A stretch of DNA of 22,545 bases, taken from NCBI GenBank assembly GCA_031425695.1, contig JANPJV010000225.1, forward strand, positions 1 through 22,545, written 5' to 3'. The notes below the pieces were generated by a model. That model worked only from the letters and a program-made list of their open reading frames with translations. It did not search any database and was not told where the DNA came from. Both the position numbers and the translations under genes were made by a program. Source of the stretch: JANPJV01 sp031425695 (GTDB lineage Bacteria > Pseudomonadota > Gammaproteobacteria > Xanthomonadales > SZUA-5). Below are positions 8,072-15,974 of this stretch, in pieces. Numbering within the stretch: position 1 is the first letter of the stretch; each line of letters begins with the position of its first letter.

Positions 8072-8362
8072 GTGGCAAACATCAAATCTGCAAAGAAGCG
8101 TGCGCGTCAGGCTGACAAGCGCAATGCGCACAACGCCAGCGTGCGCTCCATGCTGCGTACGACCATCAAGAAAGTCTTGAAGGCGATCCAGGCCGGCGAC
8201 CAGCCGGGCGCGGAGACGGCCATGAAGTCCGCGGTGCCGGTCATCGATCGCATCTCGGCTCACGGCTTCATCCACAAGAACAAGGCAGCACGGCACAAGA
8301 GCCGTCTGACCGCCGCGATCCGCAAGCTTTCGGCACCCGCGACGCCTGCAGCCAGCGCCTGA
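8072..8362 (+). CDS. rpsT: 30S ribosomal protein S20
   Basis: S20 is a small basic protein that binds 16S rRNA in the 30S subunit. The 96-aa product starts MANIKSAKKRARQADKRNAH, as in E. coli, and keeps the basic helical pattern with SRLTAAIRKL near the end. A short Ala/Pro tail makes it slightly longer than the 87-aa E. coli protein. The start is GTG with GGAG seven bases upstream. It is transcribed alone, with its own promoter and a strong terminator, divergently from murJ. This is the same arrangement as around E. coli rpsT and the ribF-ileS cluster. Confidence 0.97.
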   Translation: MANIKSAKKRARQADKRNAHNASVRSMLRTTIKKVLKAIQAGDQPGAETAMKSAVPVIDRISAHGFIHKNKAARHKSRLTAAIRKLSAPATPAASA

Positions 8363-8385
8363 TCAGCGTTTGCAGCAGAATCAAG

Positions 8386-8413
8386 AAAGCCGGCGAAAGC
8401 CGGCTTTTTTATT
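8386..8413 (+). terminator. Intrinsic terminator of rpsT
   Basis: A 9-bp perfect stem AAAGCCGGC / GCCGGCTTT with a GAAA tetraloop (8386-8407) runs directly into TTTTTTATTT. It starts 24 bp after the rpsT stop. This is a textbook rho-independent terminator. Confidence 0.92.
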
Positions 8414-8494
8414 TGGCGCAACCGCCGATGCTTTCTTTGCTCCCCTCGCCGTGCGTCGGGTGATCACATGCAGGTCATTGATCGACAAAGAGCG

Positions 8495-8535
8495 CCCTCT
8501 CCCCTGCCCCTCTCCCCAAAAGCATGGGAGAGGGG
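8495..8535. repeat. Pyrimidine-rich inverted repeat between rpsT and obgE
   Basis: CCCCTCTCCC (8507-8516) and GGGAGAGGGG (8526-8535) are perfect 10-bp inverted copies with a 9-base loop. The left arm is duplicated directly at 8495-8503 (CCCTCTCCC). It lies 25 bp from the obgE stop, between convergent genes. Elements of this CCCTCTCCC...GGGAGAGGG type are, from memory, common dispersed intergenic repeats in proteobacteria. It may also act as a terminator hairpin, although no T-run follows. Confidence 0.6.
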
Positions 8536-8560
8536 ACCAAAGCGGCGTGGTGGTGTCACC

Positions 8561-9631
8561 CTACTCGACGCTTTCGTCCGCTATTTCCTCGTCCTCATCG
8601 ACCACCGGCTTCTCCTTGCGCCGGGTCGCCTCGATTGCCGCCATCGTGTCGTGGATCAACGGCTGCAATCCACGCCTTTCGACCGCTGAGATCACGTACA
8701 CCGGCCCTTTCCAGCGCAGGTTGCGCTTGACCGCCTTGGCACGGATCTCGGCTTCACCCGGCGGCAGCAAGTCGGCCTTGTTGAGCACCAGCCAGCGCTG
8801 CTTTTCCATGAGCTCGGGGTCGAATTTCTTGAGCTCGCGTTCGATCGCGCGCACCTGGCGGGTGACCGTCAGGTCTTCCTCGGTCGGAAACAGATCGATG
8901 ACGTGCCAAAGCAGGCGGGTACGCTGCAGATGCTTGAGGAATTGCACGCCCAGGCCCGCACCATCGGCCGCGCCTTCGATCAGCCCCGGAATGTCGGCGA
9001 CCACGAAGCTGTGTTCCGCCGATGCGCGCACCACACCCAGATTGGGGTGCAACGTGGTGAATGGATAGTCGGCGACTTTCGGCGTTGCTGCTGAAACCGA
9101 GCGGATCAGGGTCGACTTGCCCGCATTCGGGAATCCGAGCAGGCCGACGTCGGCCAGCACCTTGAGCTCAAGCTGCAACTCACGCGCGTCCCCCGGCGTT
9201 CCGGGCGAGGCCTTGCGGGGCGAGCGGTTGACCGAGCTCTTGAAATGGATGTTGCCGCGGCCACCGATCCCACCCTGCGCAACCAACAACTCCTCGCCGT
9301 CGCGCGTCAGGTCACCGATGATCTCGTCCGTGTTGGCATCGCTGACCACGGTGCCGACCGGTACCCGGATGCGCAGGCTGTTACCGCCGCGGCCGTAGCA
9401 CTGCCGGCTCATGCCATTCTCGCCGCGTTCGGCACGGAAATGCCGTTGGTGGCGGAAATCGACCAGCGTGTTCAGGCCCTCGTCGGCGACCAGGTAAATG
9501 CTGCCGCCGTCGCCGCCATCGCCACCGTCAGGGCCACCGAGCGGGATGAATTTCTCGCGGCGGAAGCTGATGCAGCCGTTACCGCCACCGCCCGCAAACA
9601 CCTGGATGCGTGCCTCATCGACAAACTTCAT
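8561..9631 (-). CDS. obgE: GTPase ObgE/CgtA, 50S assembly factor
   Basis: Obg is an essential ribosome-associated GTPase of late 50S assembly and stress signalling. The 356-aa protein has the glycine-rich Obg fold (residues 1-160, for example GGPDGGDGGDGGS). The G domain has G1 GFPNAGKST at 166-174, G2 around FTT at 191-193, G3 DIPG at 213-216, G4 NKAD at 284-287 and G5 SAV at 315-317. The C-terminus is short and acidic (DEDEEIADESVE), as is usual for proteobacterial Obg. It follows rplU-rpmA in the canonical order but is separated from rpmA by a terminator, so it may depend on read-through or its own promoter. Confidence 0.97.
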   Translation of the reverse strand: MKFVDEARIQVFAGGGGNGCISFRREKFIPLGGPDGGDGGDGGSIYLVADEGLNTLVDFRHQRHFRAERGENGMSRQCYGRGGNSLRIRVPVGTVVSDANTDEIIGDLTRDGEELLVAQGGIGGRGNIHFKSSVNRSPRKASPGTPGDARELQLELKVLADVGLLGFPNAGKSTLIRSVSAATPKVADYPFTTLHPNLGVVRASAEHSFVVADIPGLIEGAADGAGLGVQFLKHLQRTRLLWHVIDLFPTEEDLTVTRQVRAIERELKKFDPELMEKQRWLVLNKADLLPPGEAEIRAKAVKRNLRWKGPVYVISAVERRGLQPLIHDTMAAIEATRRKEKPVVDEDEEIADESVE

Positions 9632-9705
9632 GGAAGCATCCTCATGGATCGATATGCGCGCGTGGCACGGGGTCGTGCCCGGCTCGCAGTGTCAGGCGCA
9701 CAAAT

Positions 9706-9730
9706 GAAAAGCCCCGCGCGCGGCGGGGCT
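9706..9730 (-). terminator. Intrinsic terminator between rpmA and obgE
   Basis: On the minus strand an 8-bp GC-rich stem AGCCCCGC / GCGGGGCT (9710-9730) with a five-base loop is followed by TTTTC (9705-9709). It begins 26 bp after the rpmA stop. It should end rplU-rpmA transcripts fully or partly and set the ratio of ribosomal protein mRNA to obgE mRNA. Confidence 0.8.
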
Positions 9731-9756
9731 CTTCCAAGAACCGTTGCCGCTTTGGC

Positions 9757-10014
9757 TCAGGCGGAAACAACGCTCACAAAACGGCGCTGCTGCGGCCCGG
9801 AAACGCTGAACTGCACTTTGCCACCGGTCAGCGCGAACAACGTGTGATCGCGGCCGAGGCCGACGCCGGTACCCGGATGGAACTGAGTGCCGCGCTGACG
9901 CACGATGATGTTGCCCGGGCTAACCGCTTGGCCGCCGAACAACTTGACGCCGAGGTACTTGGGGTTCGAATCGCGACCATTGCGAGTCGAACCACCTGCT
10001 TTCTTATGTGCCAT
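9757..10014 (-). CDS. rpmA: 50S ribosomal protein L27
   Basis: L27 reaches the peptidyl transferase centre of the 50S subunit. The 85-aa product begins MAHKKAGGSTRNGRDSNPKY and contains LGVKLFGGQAV and GRDHTLFAL, as expected. The N-terminus has the short gammaproteobacterial form without a cleavable extension. It lies 27 bp after rplU in one transcription unit. Confidence 0.98.
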   Translation of the reverse strand: MAHKKAGGSTRNGRDSNPKYLGVKLFGGQAVSPGNIIVRQRGTQFHPGTGVGLGRDHTLFALTGGKVQFSVSGPQQRRFVSVVSA

Positions 10015-10041
10015 GACTTATTCCTTTTCGAGTCGACGAAA

Positions 10042-10353
10042 TCAGGCAGTGATGCCGGTGATTTCGATCTCGGTGAAGTGCTGGCGATGACCCATCTGCT
10101 TGCGATGGTGCTTGCGACGACGAAAATGCACGATGTGCACCTTCTCGTTGCGACCATGCGAGCGAATCGTCGCCGCCACGGTGGCACCCGCCAGAAGCGG
10201 CGCACCAATGGAAAAAATGTCGCCATCCGCCACCAGCATGACCTGGTCGAGCGAAATAACGTCGCCTGGAGCCGCGTCCAACTTCTCTACCTTGAGAACG
10301 TCTCCGGGAGCACCGCGGTACTGCTTGCCACCCGTCGCAAAAACAGCGTACAT
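10042..10353 (-). CDS. rplU: 50S ribosomal protein L21
   Basis: L21 is a 23S rRNA-binding protein of the 50S subunit. The 103-aa product starts MYAVFATGGKQYR and has the conserved HIVHFRRRKHHRKQMGHRQ near the C-terminus. I chose the ATG at 10351-10353, preceded by GAGGT. The frame is open for 40 codons upstream, but that stretch contains the promoter and has no L21 similarity. It is first in the rplU-rpmA unit. Confidence 0.98.
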   Translation of the reverse strand: MYAVFATGGKQYRGAPGDVLKVEKLDAAPGDVISLDQVMLVADGDIFSIGAPLLAGATVAATIRSHGRNEKVHIVHFRRRKHHRKQMGHRQHFTEIEITGITA

Positions 10354-10395
10354 GACGAGACCTCGTCCGATGAGTCTGAAATACAAAGGAGCGGG

Positions 10396-10424
10396 ACTAT
10401 AACCGCCTGTGAGTGGCTGGTCAA
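10396..10424 (-). promoter_or_regulatory. Near-consensus promoter of rplU-rpmA
   Basis: On the minus strand TTGACC (10419-10424) and TATAGT (10396-10401) each match five of six consensus bases, and the spacing is 17 bp. The -10 is followed by GC-rich CCCGC. This leaves a leader of about 35 nt before rplU. Confidence 0.85.
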
Positions 10425-10583
10425 TGAACAAGAGCGGTTTTGCTCTCGCGTTCCGTTCGTTGTGGCCGCGCACCCGCTGGCGCAGTCACGTTGCCGATGC
10501 CATAAGCTTGAACCGGCGCACAACTTCCCGCGTACGATGCGGCCCAGTATCGAAGCCAGGTCGAAATTCAAGGATCGCAGCCG

Positions 10584-10937
10584 ATGAACCGAGTCATTCT
10601 AGATCGGCGACAGGAACCACGCTTCGAGCTGCCAGGGCATTTCCGTTGCGTGACCCCGCCCGGGTTGCAAGGACGCGTGCTCGATCTCTCGCTCAATGGC
10701 GCCCTGCTCGAAGCCTCGGAAGTGCCGACCTGTACTGCTGGAGAAGTCATCGATGTCATGTTCGAGCTCGATGATTCGCGCCCATTTGCGGCCAACGCCC
10801 GCATCGCCCATGTGCATGAGAACAAGATTGGCATCGAGTTCCATGGCATCGAGCCGCAGGCCTTCGAGCACTTGTCCGCACTGGTGCTGGCGCTCAAGCG
10901 AGCGCCGACGCTGGCGCTGCTGGGCGATCCAGGGTGA
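10584..10937 (+). CDS. PilZ-domain protein (putative c-di-GMP receptor)
   Basis: This 117-aa single-domain protein has the two PilZ signatures. An arginine motif near the N-terminus (RRQEPRFEL, residues 8-16) precedes DLSLNGALLE (residues 34-43), which matches the (D/N)xSxxG motif. These residues bind cyclic di-GMP in characterised PilZ proteins, so ligand binding is likely. The rest fits a PilZ beta barrel, followed by a helix from about residue 91. There is no signal peptide or output domain, so it would act as a small cytosolic adaptor; its target is unknown. The ATG at 10584 has AAGGA upstream. A weak possible promoter (TTGAAC at 10508-10513, TACGAT at 10533-10538) has a long 19-bp spacer. 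It faces away from rplU. Confidence 0.85.
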   Translation: MNRVILDRRQEPRFELPGHFRCVTPPGLQGRVLDLSLNGALLEASEVPTCTAGEVIDVMFELDDSRPFAANARIAHVHENKIGIEFHGIEPQAFEHLSALVLALKRAPTLALLGDPG

Positions 10938-11066
10938 ACGTTCCTGCTGATCGGGCGCTGGATGTCAGGTAGCCCCGAATTTTCCTCGTCGCGCTGATCA
11001 AAGGATTGCGCGGGTGCAACCCGACCTGCGTCCGCTCGGAGGCGCACCATCAGGGCTGACGAACGA

Positions 11067-11840
11067 ATGTGCCTGGTCGCCATCGCCATTCGCGCCCATC
11101 CGCGCTATCCCCTGATCATCGCCGCCAATCGCGACGAGTTTCATGCGCGTCCGAGCATGCCAGCGGAGGCTTGGGAGGACGTTCCCGGCGTTTTCGGTGG
11201 ACGCGACCTCGCCAGTGGCGGGAGCTGGTTCGCGGCGGATCGCAGTGGTCGCTTCGCCCTGGTCACGAACATCCGGCGACTGCCGCTTCGCGAGGGACGC
11301 AGCCGTGGTGCGCTGGTGCGCGAGTTCCTTTCGTCACCCGCAAATGCGCAGGCCTTCGCCACGCGCGTCTCCGAAAGGGCATCGGAATATCGTCCGTTCA
11401 ACCTCGTTTTCGGATCCGCAAACGAGACCGTCTTCATCAATAGCGATCGGGTCGAACCCGGGGTCCTGGCGCCGGGCATTCACGGGCTCAGCAATGCAGA
11501 TCTCGACACGCCGTGGCCAAAGACGCTACGGCTGGCAGCCGTCCTCGAGCAATTATGCGATCGCGGCGAGGAGGCACTGGAACCGTTATGGATGGCGCTG
11601 GCCGACCCCGCGATTGCCGGCGATGCCGACCTGCCAGATACCGGTATCGGGCTCGAGCGCGAACGCTTCCTGTCGGCAGCATTCATCGTCGGCGAGACCT
11701 ATGGAACGCGTGCGAGCACCTTGCTGACCATCGACACCGACGGTCTGGTCAACATGGTCGAGCGCGGCTTCGGGCCGAACGGCACGGCACTCGGGGAGAA
11801 CGTGACGGAGTGGCGGATCACCGCAGGCGAGCGCTCTTGA
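11067..11840 (+). CDS. NRDE/TANGO2-family protein
   Basis: The 257-aa protein begins MCLVAIAIRAHPRYPLIIAA and then shows the family-defining NRDE (residues 21-24). It also has FGGRDLASGGSWFA, LVTNIR and HGLSNADLDTPWPK, typical of the NRDE/TANGO2 family (PF05742). Cys2 sits where an N-terminal nucleophile hydrolase would expose its nucleophile, and the fold is considered NTN-like. Eukaryotic and some bacterial members have been linked to haem trafficking, but the biochemical role is unsettled and I do not assign one. No signal peptide is visible, so it is probably cytosolic. It lies 129 bp after the PilZ gene on the same strand and converges on the helicase gene. Confidence 0.9.
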   Translation: MCLVAIAIRAHPRYPLIIAANRDEFHARPSMPAEAWEDVPGVFGGRDLASGGSWFAADRSGRFALVTNIRRLPLREGRSRGALVREFLSSPANAQAFATRVSERASEYRPFNLVFGSANETVFINSDRVEPGVLAPGIHGLSNADLDTPWPKTLRLAAVLEQLCDRGEEALEPLWMALADPAIAGDADLPDTGIGLERERFLSAAFIVGETYGTRASTLLTIDTDGLVNMVERGFGPNGTALGENVTEWRITAGERS

Positions 11841-11946
11841 TTTGCTCTAGTGGGTCTGGATCTTGTCCAGACCCACTCCGGTAGGAAAAGCGTCCGGACA
11901 AGGTCCGGACCCACCAAGTCCGGTCCCACCAAGGTCCGGACCCACA
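11841..11946. repeat. Inverted cluster of GTGGGT-type repeat elements between convergent genes
   Basis: The first part is an 11-bp perfect hairpin, GTGGGTCTGGA / TCCAGACCCAC at 11850-11876 with a 5-base loop. Then follows an opposite-strand unit (11882-11914) with core GTCCGGACAAGGTCCGGAC and an inverted tail GGAAAAGCG. Two shorter degraded opposite-strand heads (GGTCCCACC, GGTCCGGACCCAC) end near 11946. It exactly fills the gap between the TANGO2 gene and the helicase gene. It shares head and tail with the array at 19207-19444. The hairpin may serve as a bidirectional terminator although there is no T-run. Confidence 0.85.
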
Positions 11947-11952
11947 AACGCC

Positions 11953-13905
11953 CTACTCGCGCGGACGCTTGGCCTTCGGCGCCGCCGTGCCGACTTTCGA
12001 CTTGAACTCGCGCTTGGCTTTGGATGCTGCAGCCGGATCATCGACGCGGCTGATGCGCATCTGCTTGCCCGATACCCAGACTTTCTTCAGGTGCTGGAAA
12101 GTGTCGTCGGGCATGCCGACCGGCAACTCGATGATGCTGTGTTCCTCGTCGATCTCGATCTTGCCCATGTAGCGGCTTTCGACGCCGGCCTCATTGGCGA
12201 TGGCGCCGACCAGGTTGCCGGGCTTGAGGCCATGCTTGGCACCGATCTCGACACGAAAGCGCTCGAGCGGCGGCGCGTCCTCGGCCGGGCCCTTGCGCTT
12301 CGGCGCCGGGCGTTCGCGCTCGGCCGGCGTGGGGCGTGGACTGCCCGCAAACGGACTTTCCGCGCTCGACTCACTGCGCCTCGGCGCGCGCGGTTCCGCG
12401 GTTGACTCGCTGAAACGCGGCGCCCTCGGTTCCGGCGTCGATTCACTGAAACGCGGTGCACGCGCGCTCGGGCCTGAAGAACTCGGACGCTCGCGTTCCT
12501 TGTCCTTGCGGCCCGGGCGGGCGCCGTCGCGCATCGGTGGCGCGCGCTCGAAGCTCGGCTCCGGCTTGGACTCGGCACCGGCACCGAGCAGCAGCGGCGT
12601 GTCGCCTTGCAACTGGCGCGCAAGCGCCGCGGCCACATCGAGCTCGCTCACTTCGTGGCGGTGCGAGTAGTCCTCGACCAGGCGCCGGAAGACGTCGATA
12701 TCGGTCGCCGCCAGACCCTCGGTGATGCGCTGGTGGAACTTGGCGATGCGCTGGTCGTTCACCGCCTGGATCGACGGCAGCATCATCGGTTCGATCGGCT
12801 GGCGCGTGGAGCGCTCGATCGAATGCAGGAGATGGCGCTCGCGCGGGGTCACGAACAGGATCGCCTCGCCGCTGCGCCCGGCGCGGCCGGTGCGCCCGAT
12901 GCGATGCACGTAGGCTTCGCTGTCGTAGGGAATATCGTAGTTGAGCACGTGGCTGACGCGTTCCACATCGAGCCCGCGCGCAGCCACGTCGGTGGCGACC
13001 AGGATGTCGAGCTGGCCGTCTTTCAAACGGGCGATGGTCTTTTCGCGTTGCGCCTGGATCAGGTCGCCATTGATCGCGGCGGCGGCGAAGCCCCTTGCAG
13101 CGAGCCGCTCGGCGAGCTCTTCGGTGCCGATCTTGGTGCGCACGAACACGATCATCGCTTCGAAGGGCTCGGCCTCGAGGATGCGCGTCAACGCGTCGAG
13201 CTTGTTGATCCCACTGACCAGCCAATAGCGCTGGCGCGTGAGCTTGGTGGTCGCGGTCGAGGCCTTGATGGTGACTTCGGCCGGATCCTTGAGATGGTTC
13301 TGGGCAATGCGCCGGATCGGCGGCGGCATGGTCGCCGAAAACAGCGCGACCTGGCGCGTCTTCGGCATCTTCTCGAGGATCATCTCGACGTCATCGATGA
13401 AGCCCATGCGCAACATTTCGTCGGCCTCGTCGAGCACCGCGTACTTGAGCATGGAGAGATCGAGCGTGCCGCGATTCAAGTGATCCTTGACCCGACCCGG
13501 CGTACCGACCACCACATGCGTCCCGCGCGAAAGCCCGTGCAACTGCGGGCCATAGCCCTGGCCGCCGTAGATCGGCAGCACCTGGAAACCCGGCAACTTC
13601 TGCGCATAGCGTTGAAACGCCTCGGCGACCTGTATGGCCAGTTCGCGCGTCGGCGTCAGCACCAGTGCCTGCGGCTTGCCGAGCTTCATGTCCAGCCGCG
13701 CCAGGATCGGCAGCGCGAAGGCCGCGGTCTTGCCCGTCCCCGTCTGCGCCTGCCCGAGCACGTCGCGCCCCGACAGCAGCGACGGAATGGTCGCCGCCTG
13801 GATCGGCGAGGGCGACTCGTAACCGAGCGCGACCAGAGTCTCGACCAGGTTGGGCGCAAGGCCGAGATCAGTAAAATTGGGGGTAGCAGCGGTATCGGCA
13901 GACAT
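11953..13905 (-). CDS. deaD: DEAD-box ATP-dependent RNA helicase, DeaD/CsdA type
   Basis: A 650-aa RNA helicase. The core has a Q motif (FTDLGL...SPIQ), Walker A AQTGTGKT at 53-60, DEAD at 159-162, SAT at 190-192 and HRIGRTGR at 334-341. After the helicase core comes a helical region (about 370-440), an Arg/Ser/Glu/Pro-rich linker (about 445-545) and a DbpA/CsdA-type RNA-binding domain (about 546-622: PLERFRVEIGAKHGL...MRISRVDD). The tail is Lys/Ala-rich. This architecture is that of CsdA/DeaD, which helps ribosome assembly and mRNA turnover, especially in the cold. The linker contains a near-perfect 12-residue repeat (482-517). The ATG at 13903-13905 has AGGAA upstream; the open frame continues to a TTG at 13945 that I reject as start. 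Confidence 0.93.
   Translation of the reverse strand: MSADTAATPNFTDLGLAPNLVETLVALGYESPSPIQAATIPSLLSGRDVLGQAQTGTGKTAAFALPILARLDMKLGKPQALVLTPTRELAIQVAEAFQRYAQKLPGFQVLPIYGGQGYGPQLHGLSRGTHVVVGTPGRVKDHLNRGTLDLSMLKYAVLDEADEMLRMGFIDDVEMILEKMPKTRQVALFSATMPPPIRRIAQNHLKDPAEVTIKASTATTKLTRQRYWLVSGINKLDALTRILEAEPFEAMIVFVRTKIGTEELAERLAARGFAAAAINGDLIQAQREKTIARLKDGQLDILVATDVAARGLDVERVSHVLNYDIPYDSEAYVHRIGRTGRAGRSGEAILFVTPRERHLLHSIERSTRQPIEPMMLPSIQAVNDQRIAKFHQRITEGLAATDIDVFRRLVEDYSHRHEVSELDVAAALARQLQGDTPLLLGAGAESKPEPSFERAPPMRDGARPGRKDKERERPSSSGPSARAPRFSESTPEPRAPRFSESTAEPRAPRRSESSAESPFAGSPRPTPAERERPAPKRKGPAEDAPPLERFRVEIGAKHGLKPGNLVGAIANEAGVESRYMGKIEIDEEHSIIELPVGMPDDTFQHLKKVWVSGKQMRISRVDDPAAASKAKREFKSKVGTAAPKAKRPRE
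12355..12459 (-). repeat. In-frame 36-bp tandem repeat inside the helicase linker
   Basis: Three consecutive units encode APRFSESTPEPR, APRFSESTAEPR and the diverged APRRSESSAES. The first two units are nearly identical in DNA, which suggests recent slippage or unequal recombination. The repeat enlarges a disordered, charged linker between helicase core and RNA-binding domain without breaking the frame. Confidence 0.8.
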
Positions 13906-14014
13906 CGAGATTCCTGACAGGCGCGAGCGCGGACGGCTCACTTTCAAACGGTCCGTAGTCTAGCGCCCCGAGGTCGGAGTGAGGCTCTAGGCAGACCCAG
14001 AGCGTAAGAGCTTT

Positions 14015-14156
14015 ATCCGCAGATTTCGCAGATTTACGCAGATTAAAAAGCGTGAACGGGATAAGACCACGTGTCGCTTTTGAACGTCCTGAAACGACCG
14101 AGCACCTCTCAGGTCGAGCTTCTTCCCAGGTAATCTGCGTAAATCTGTGGATTTCT
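14015..14156. repeat. Inverted-repeat element built from CGCAGATTT units
   Basis: The left arm holds three tandem units of the CGCAGATTT type (14018-14045). The right arm (14131-14147) is a perfect 17-bp inverted copy of CAGATTTACGCAGATTA at 14029-14045. The 85 bp between the arms has no recognisable gene. The element fills most of the 274-bp gap between the oxidoreductase and helicase genes, both on the minus strand. Repeats of this CGCAGATTTACGCAGATT type are, from memory, scattered in intergenic DNA of many bacteria. Its effect on transcription is unknown. Confidence 0.8.
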
Positions 14157-14179
14157 CCCCTATTGATTCCACAGCCGCC

Positions 14180-15181
14180 TCAGCCCAGCTTGAGCACCTG
14201 TTTGCCGTCGTTCTTGCCCGCGAGCAGGCGACGGAGGGCGTCGGGGAAGCGGGCGATGCCCTCGATGACGTCCACTTTGGATTTGAGCTTGCCGGCGGCG
14301 AGCAGTGGGGCCATCGCGGCGATGGCCTCGTCGCCGCGATGGAGGTAGTCGATGACGACGAAGCCCTCCATGCGGGCGCGGGCCGAAATCAGCGCGAGAT
14401 AGTTGCGCACGCCCTGGCTCTCGCCGGTGCTGTTGTACTCGGAGATGCCGCCGCACATGACGACGCGCGCGCGCAGCGCCAGCCGCCGCAGCGCCGCGTC
14501 CAGGATGGCGCCACCGACATTGTCGAAATAGACATCGATGCCGCGCGGGCAATGCGTCGACAGGGCCTCGCCGACCTGCTCGTTCTTGTAGTCGATGCAG
14601 GCGTCGGCACCGAGGCCATCCCTGACGAAAGCGCATTTCTCCGGTCCGCCGGCAATGCCGACGACACGGCAGCCCCAGGCCTTTGCGAGTTGGACGACGG
14701 TCGACCCGACCGCGCCGGCGGCGGCGGAGACCACCACCACTTCACCCGCCTTGACCTGTCCGATCTCCTTCAGGCCGAAAAACGCGGTGAGCCCGGTGGC
14801 GCCGAAGATGTGCAGGGCATAGGTGGGATCCGGCAGCGCACGGACATCGAAGCTGCGCAAAGCTCGCCCGTCGGTGATCAGCTCCTCGGCTACACCCGTC
14901 ATTCCGCTCACCCAGGTCCCGACCGGCAAGCGTGGATTCACGGATTCGACCACTTCTCCGATTCCGCCCGCGCGCATCACCTCGCCGAGGGCCACCGGTG
15001 GCCAATAAGACTTCTGCTCGGTCATCCAGATGCGCATGGCCGGGTCGACCGACACATAGTGGACACGCACGCGGGCCTGTCCTTGAACAAGCGCGCTCTC
15101 CGGGATGGGTCGCAATTCGAAATCGCGATCCTTGGGCTCGCCGTTCGGTCGGGCAATCAGGTGCAGGGCGCTCGCGGGCAT
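14180..15181 (-). CDS. NADP-dependent oxidoreductase, MDR family (CurA/YncB or LTB4 dehydrogenase type)
   Basis: The protein is about 333 aa and belongs to the zinc-independent branch of the medium-chain dehydrogenase/reductases. It has HYVSVDPAMRIWM near residue 41, typical of the prostaglandin/leukotriene reductase and YncB/CurA group. The nucleotide-binding loop is SAAAGAVGS at about 152-160, and FDNVGG and CGGISEYN follow further on. Characterised members reduce alpha,beta-unsaturated carbonyls with NADPH; the substrate here is unknown. I prefer the ATG at 15179-15181 because GGAG then lies six bases upstream. The ATG two codons earlier would sit directly on that GGAG. It is divergent from the cyclophilin gene and has no obvious operon partner. 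Confidence 0.88.
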   Translation of the reverse strand: MPASALHLIARPNGEPKDRDFELRPIPESALVQGQARVRVHYVSVDPAMRIWMTEQKSYWPPVALGEVMRAGGIGEVVESVNPRLPVGTWVSGMTGVAEELITDGRALRSFDVRALPDPTYALHIFGATGLTAFFGLKEIGQVKAGEVVVVSAAAGAVGSTVVQLAKAWGCRVVGIAGGPEKCAFVRDGLGADACIDYKNEQVGEALSTHCPRGIDVYFDNVGGAILDAALRRLALRARVVMCGGISEYNSTGESQGVRNYLALISARARMEGFVVIDYLHRGDEAIAAMAPLLAAGKLKSKVDVIEGIARFPDALRRLLAGKNDGKQVLKLG

Positions 15182-15322
15182 GGGCATCTCCGGCGCTGGG
15201 TCGCGAAGTCAAAGCTGTCTCGATTATGTCTGAAGGCGGCGCACGCCGAGCCCCGTTACTCGTCGCTTACGTTCAAATCTGCTATGACACGCGCTCGCCC
15301 ATCCTCCAGGAGCCTGCATCCC

Positions 15323-15967
15323 ATGAATCGCTACCTCGCAGCTATTGCTGCGTTCGGCCTCGCTGCCAGTGTCGCCGCCCAGGACGCCAAGCCGCGGGTG
15401 AGCCTGAAGACCAATCAGGGCGAGATCATCGTCGAAGTGGATACGGTGAAGGCTCCGAAATCAGCCGCGAACTTTCTCGAATACGTCAAGAGCGGTTATT
15501 ACGACGGCACCATTTTCCACCGAGTCATCGACAATTTCATGATCCAGGGCGGCGGCTACACCAGTGAGCTCACCGGCAAGCCGGGCCTGCGTCCGCCGGT
15601 GCAGAACGAGGCCGACAATGGCCTGCCGAATGCGCGCGGCACGCTCGCGATGGCCCGCACCATGGACCCGCACTCGGGGAGCTCGCAGTTCTTCATCAAT
15701 GTCAGCGATAACGCCGCGCTCAACCACGTGAGCAAGGCTGACGGCCGCACCTGGGGCTATACGGTGTTCGGAAAAGTCGTGTCGGGCATGGAAGTGGTCG
15801 ACAAGATCAAGGTGCAGCCGACGACGCCGTTCTCGGCCGAGTTCCAGAACCTGCCGCGCCCGTTCGTGGTCGTGGAGAAAGCGATGGTGCTCGACACTGC
15901 CGCTGACGTCGCCAAGCCGGCACCGGCGCCGGCGGTTGCTCCGGCGCCGACGACGCCAGCTAACTGA
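15323..15967 (+). CDS. Exported cyclophilin-type peptidyl-prolyl cis-trans isomerase
   Basis: The 214-aa protein catalyses proline cis/trans isomerisation. Residues 1-19 form a signal peptide (MNRYLAAIAAFGLAASVAA, then Q20), so it should act in the periplasm. The cyclophilin domain (about 25-190) has FHRVIDNFMIQGGG (65-78), LAMAR (108-112) and SSQFFIN (120-126), including the catalytic arginine of FHRVI. The last 17 residues are a Pro/Ala-rich tail. The ATG at 15323 has AGGAG upstream; the frame is open far upstream but that part is antisense to the neighbour gene. It lies 7 bp before lpxH, the place of cytosolic PpiB in E. coli, but the signal peptide makes it PpiA-like. Confidence 0.94.
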   Translation: MNRYLAAIAAFGLAASVAAQDAKPRVSLKTNQGEIIVEVDTVKAPKSAANFLEYVKSGYYDGTIFHRVIDNFMIQGGGYTSELTGKPGLRPPVQNEADNGLPNARGTLAMARTMDPHSGSSQFFINVSDNAALNHVSKADGRTWGYTVFGKVVSGMEVVDKIKVQPTTPFSAEFQNLPRPFVVVEKAMVLDTAADVAKPAPAPAVAPAPTTPAN

Positions 15968-15974
15968 TTCGCCA

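Noticed and set aside
10938..11066. Small gene between the PilZ and TANGO2-like genes
   Set aside because: The 129 bp contain no open frame with a plausible start and Shine-Dalgarno, and no hairpin with a T-run.
14147..15322. Continuous open frame upstream of, and in frame with, the cyclophilin
   Set aside because: This stretch is antisense to the oxidoreductase, and the cyclophilin has its own Shine-Dalgarno, ATG and signal peptide at 15323.
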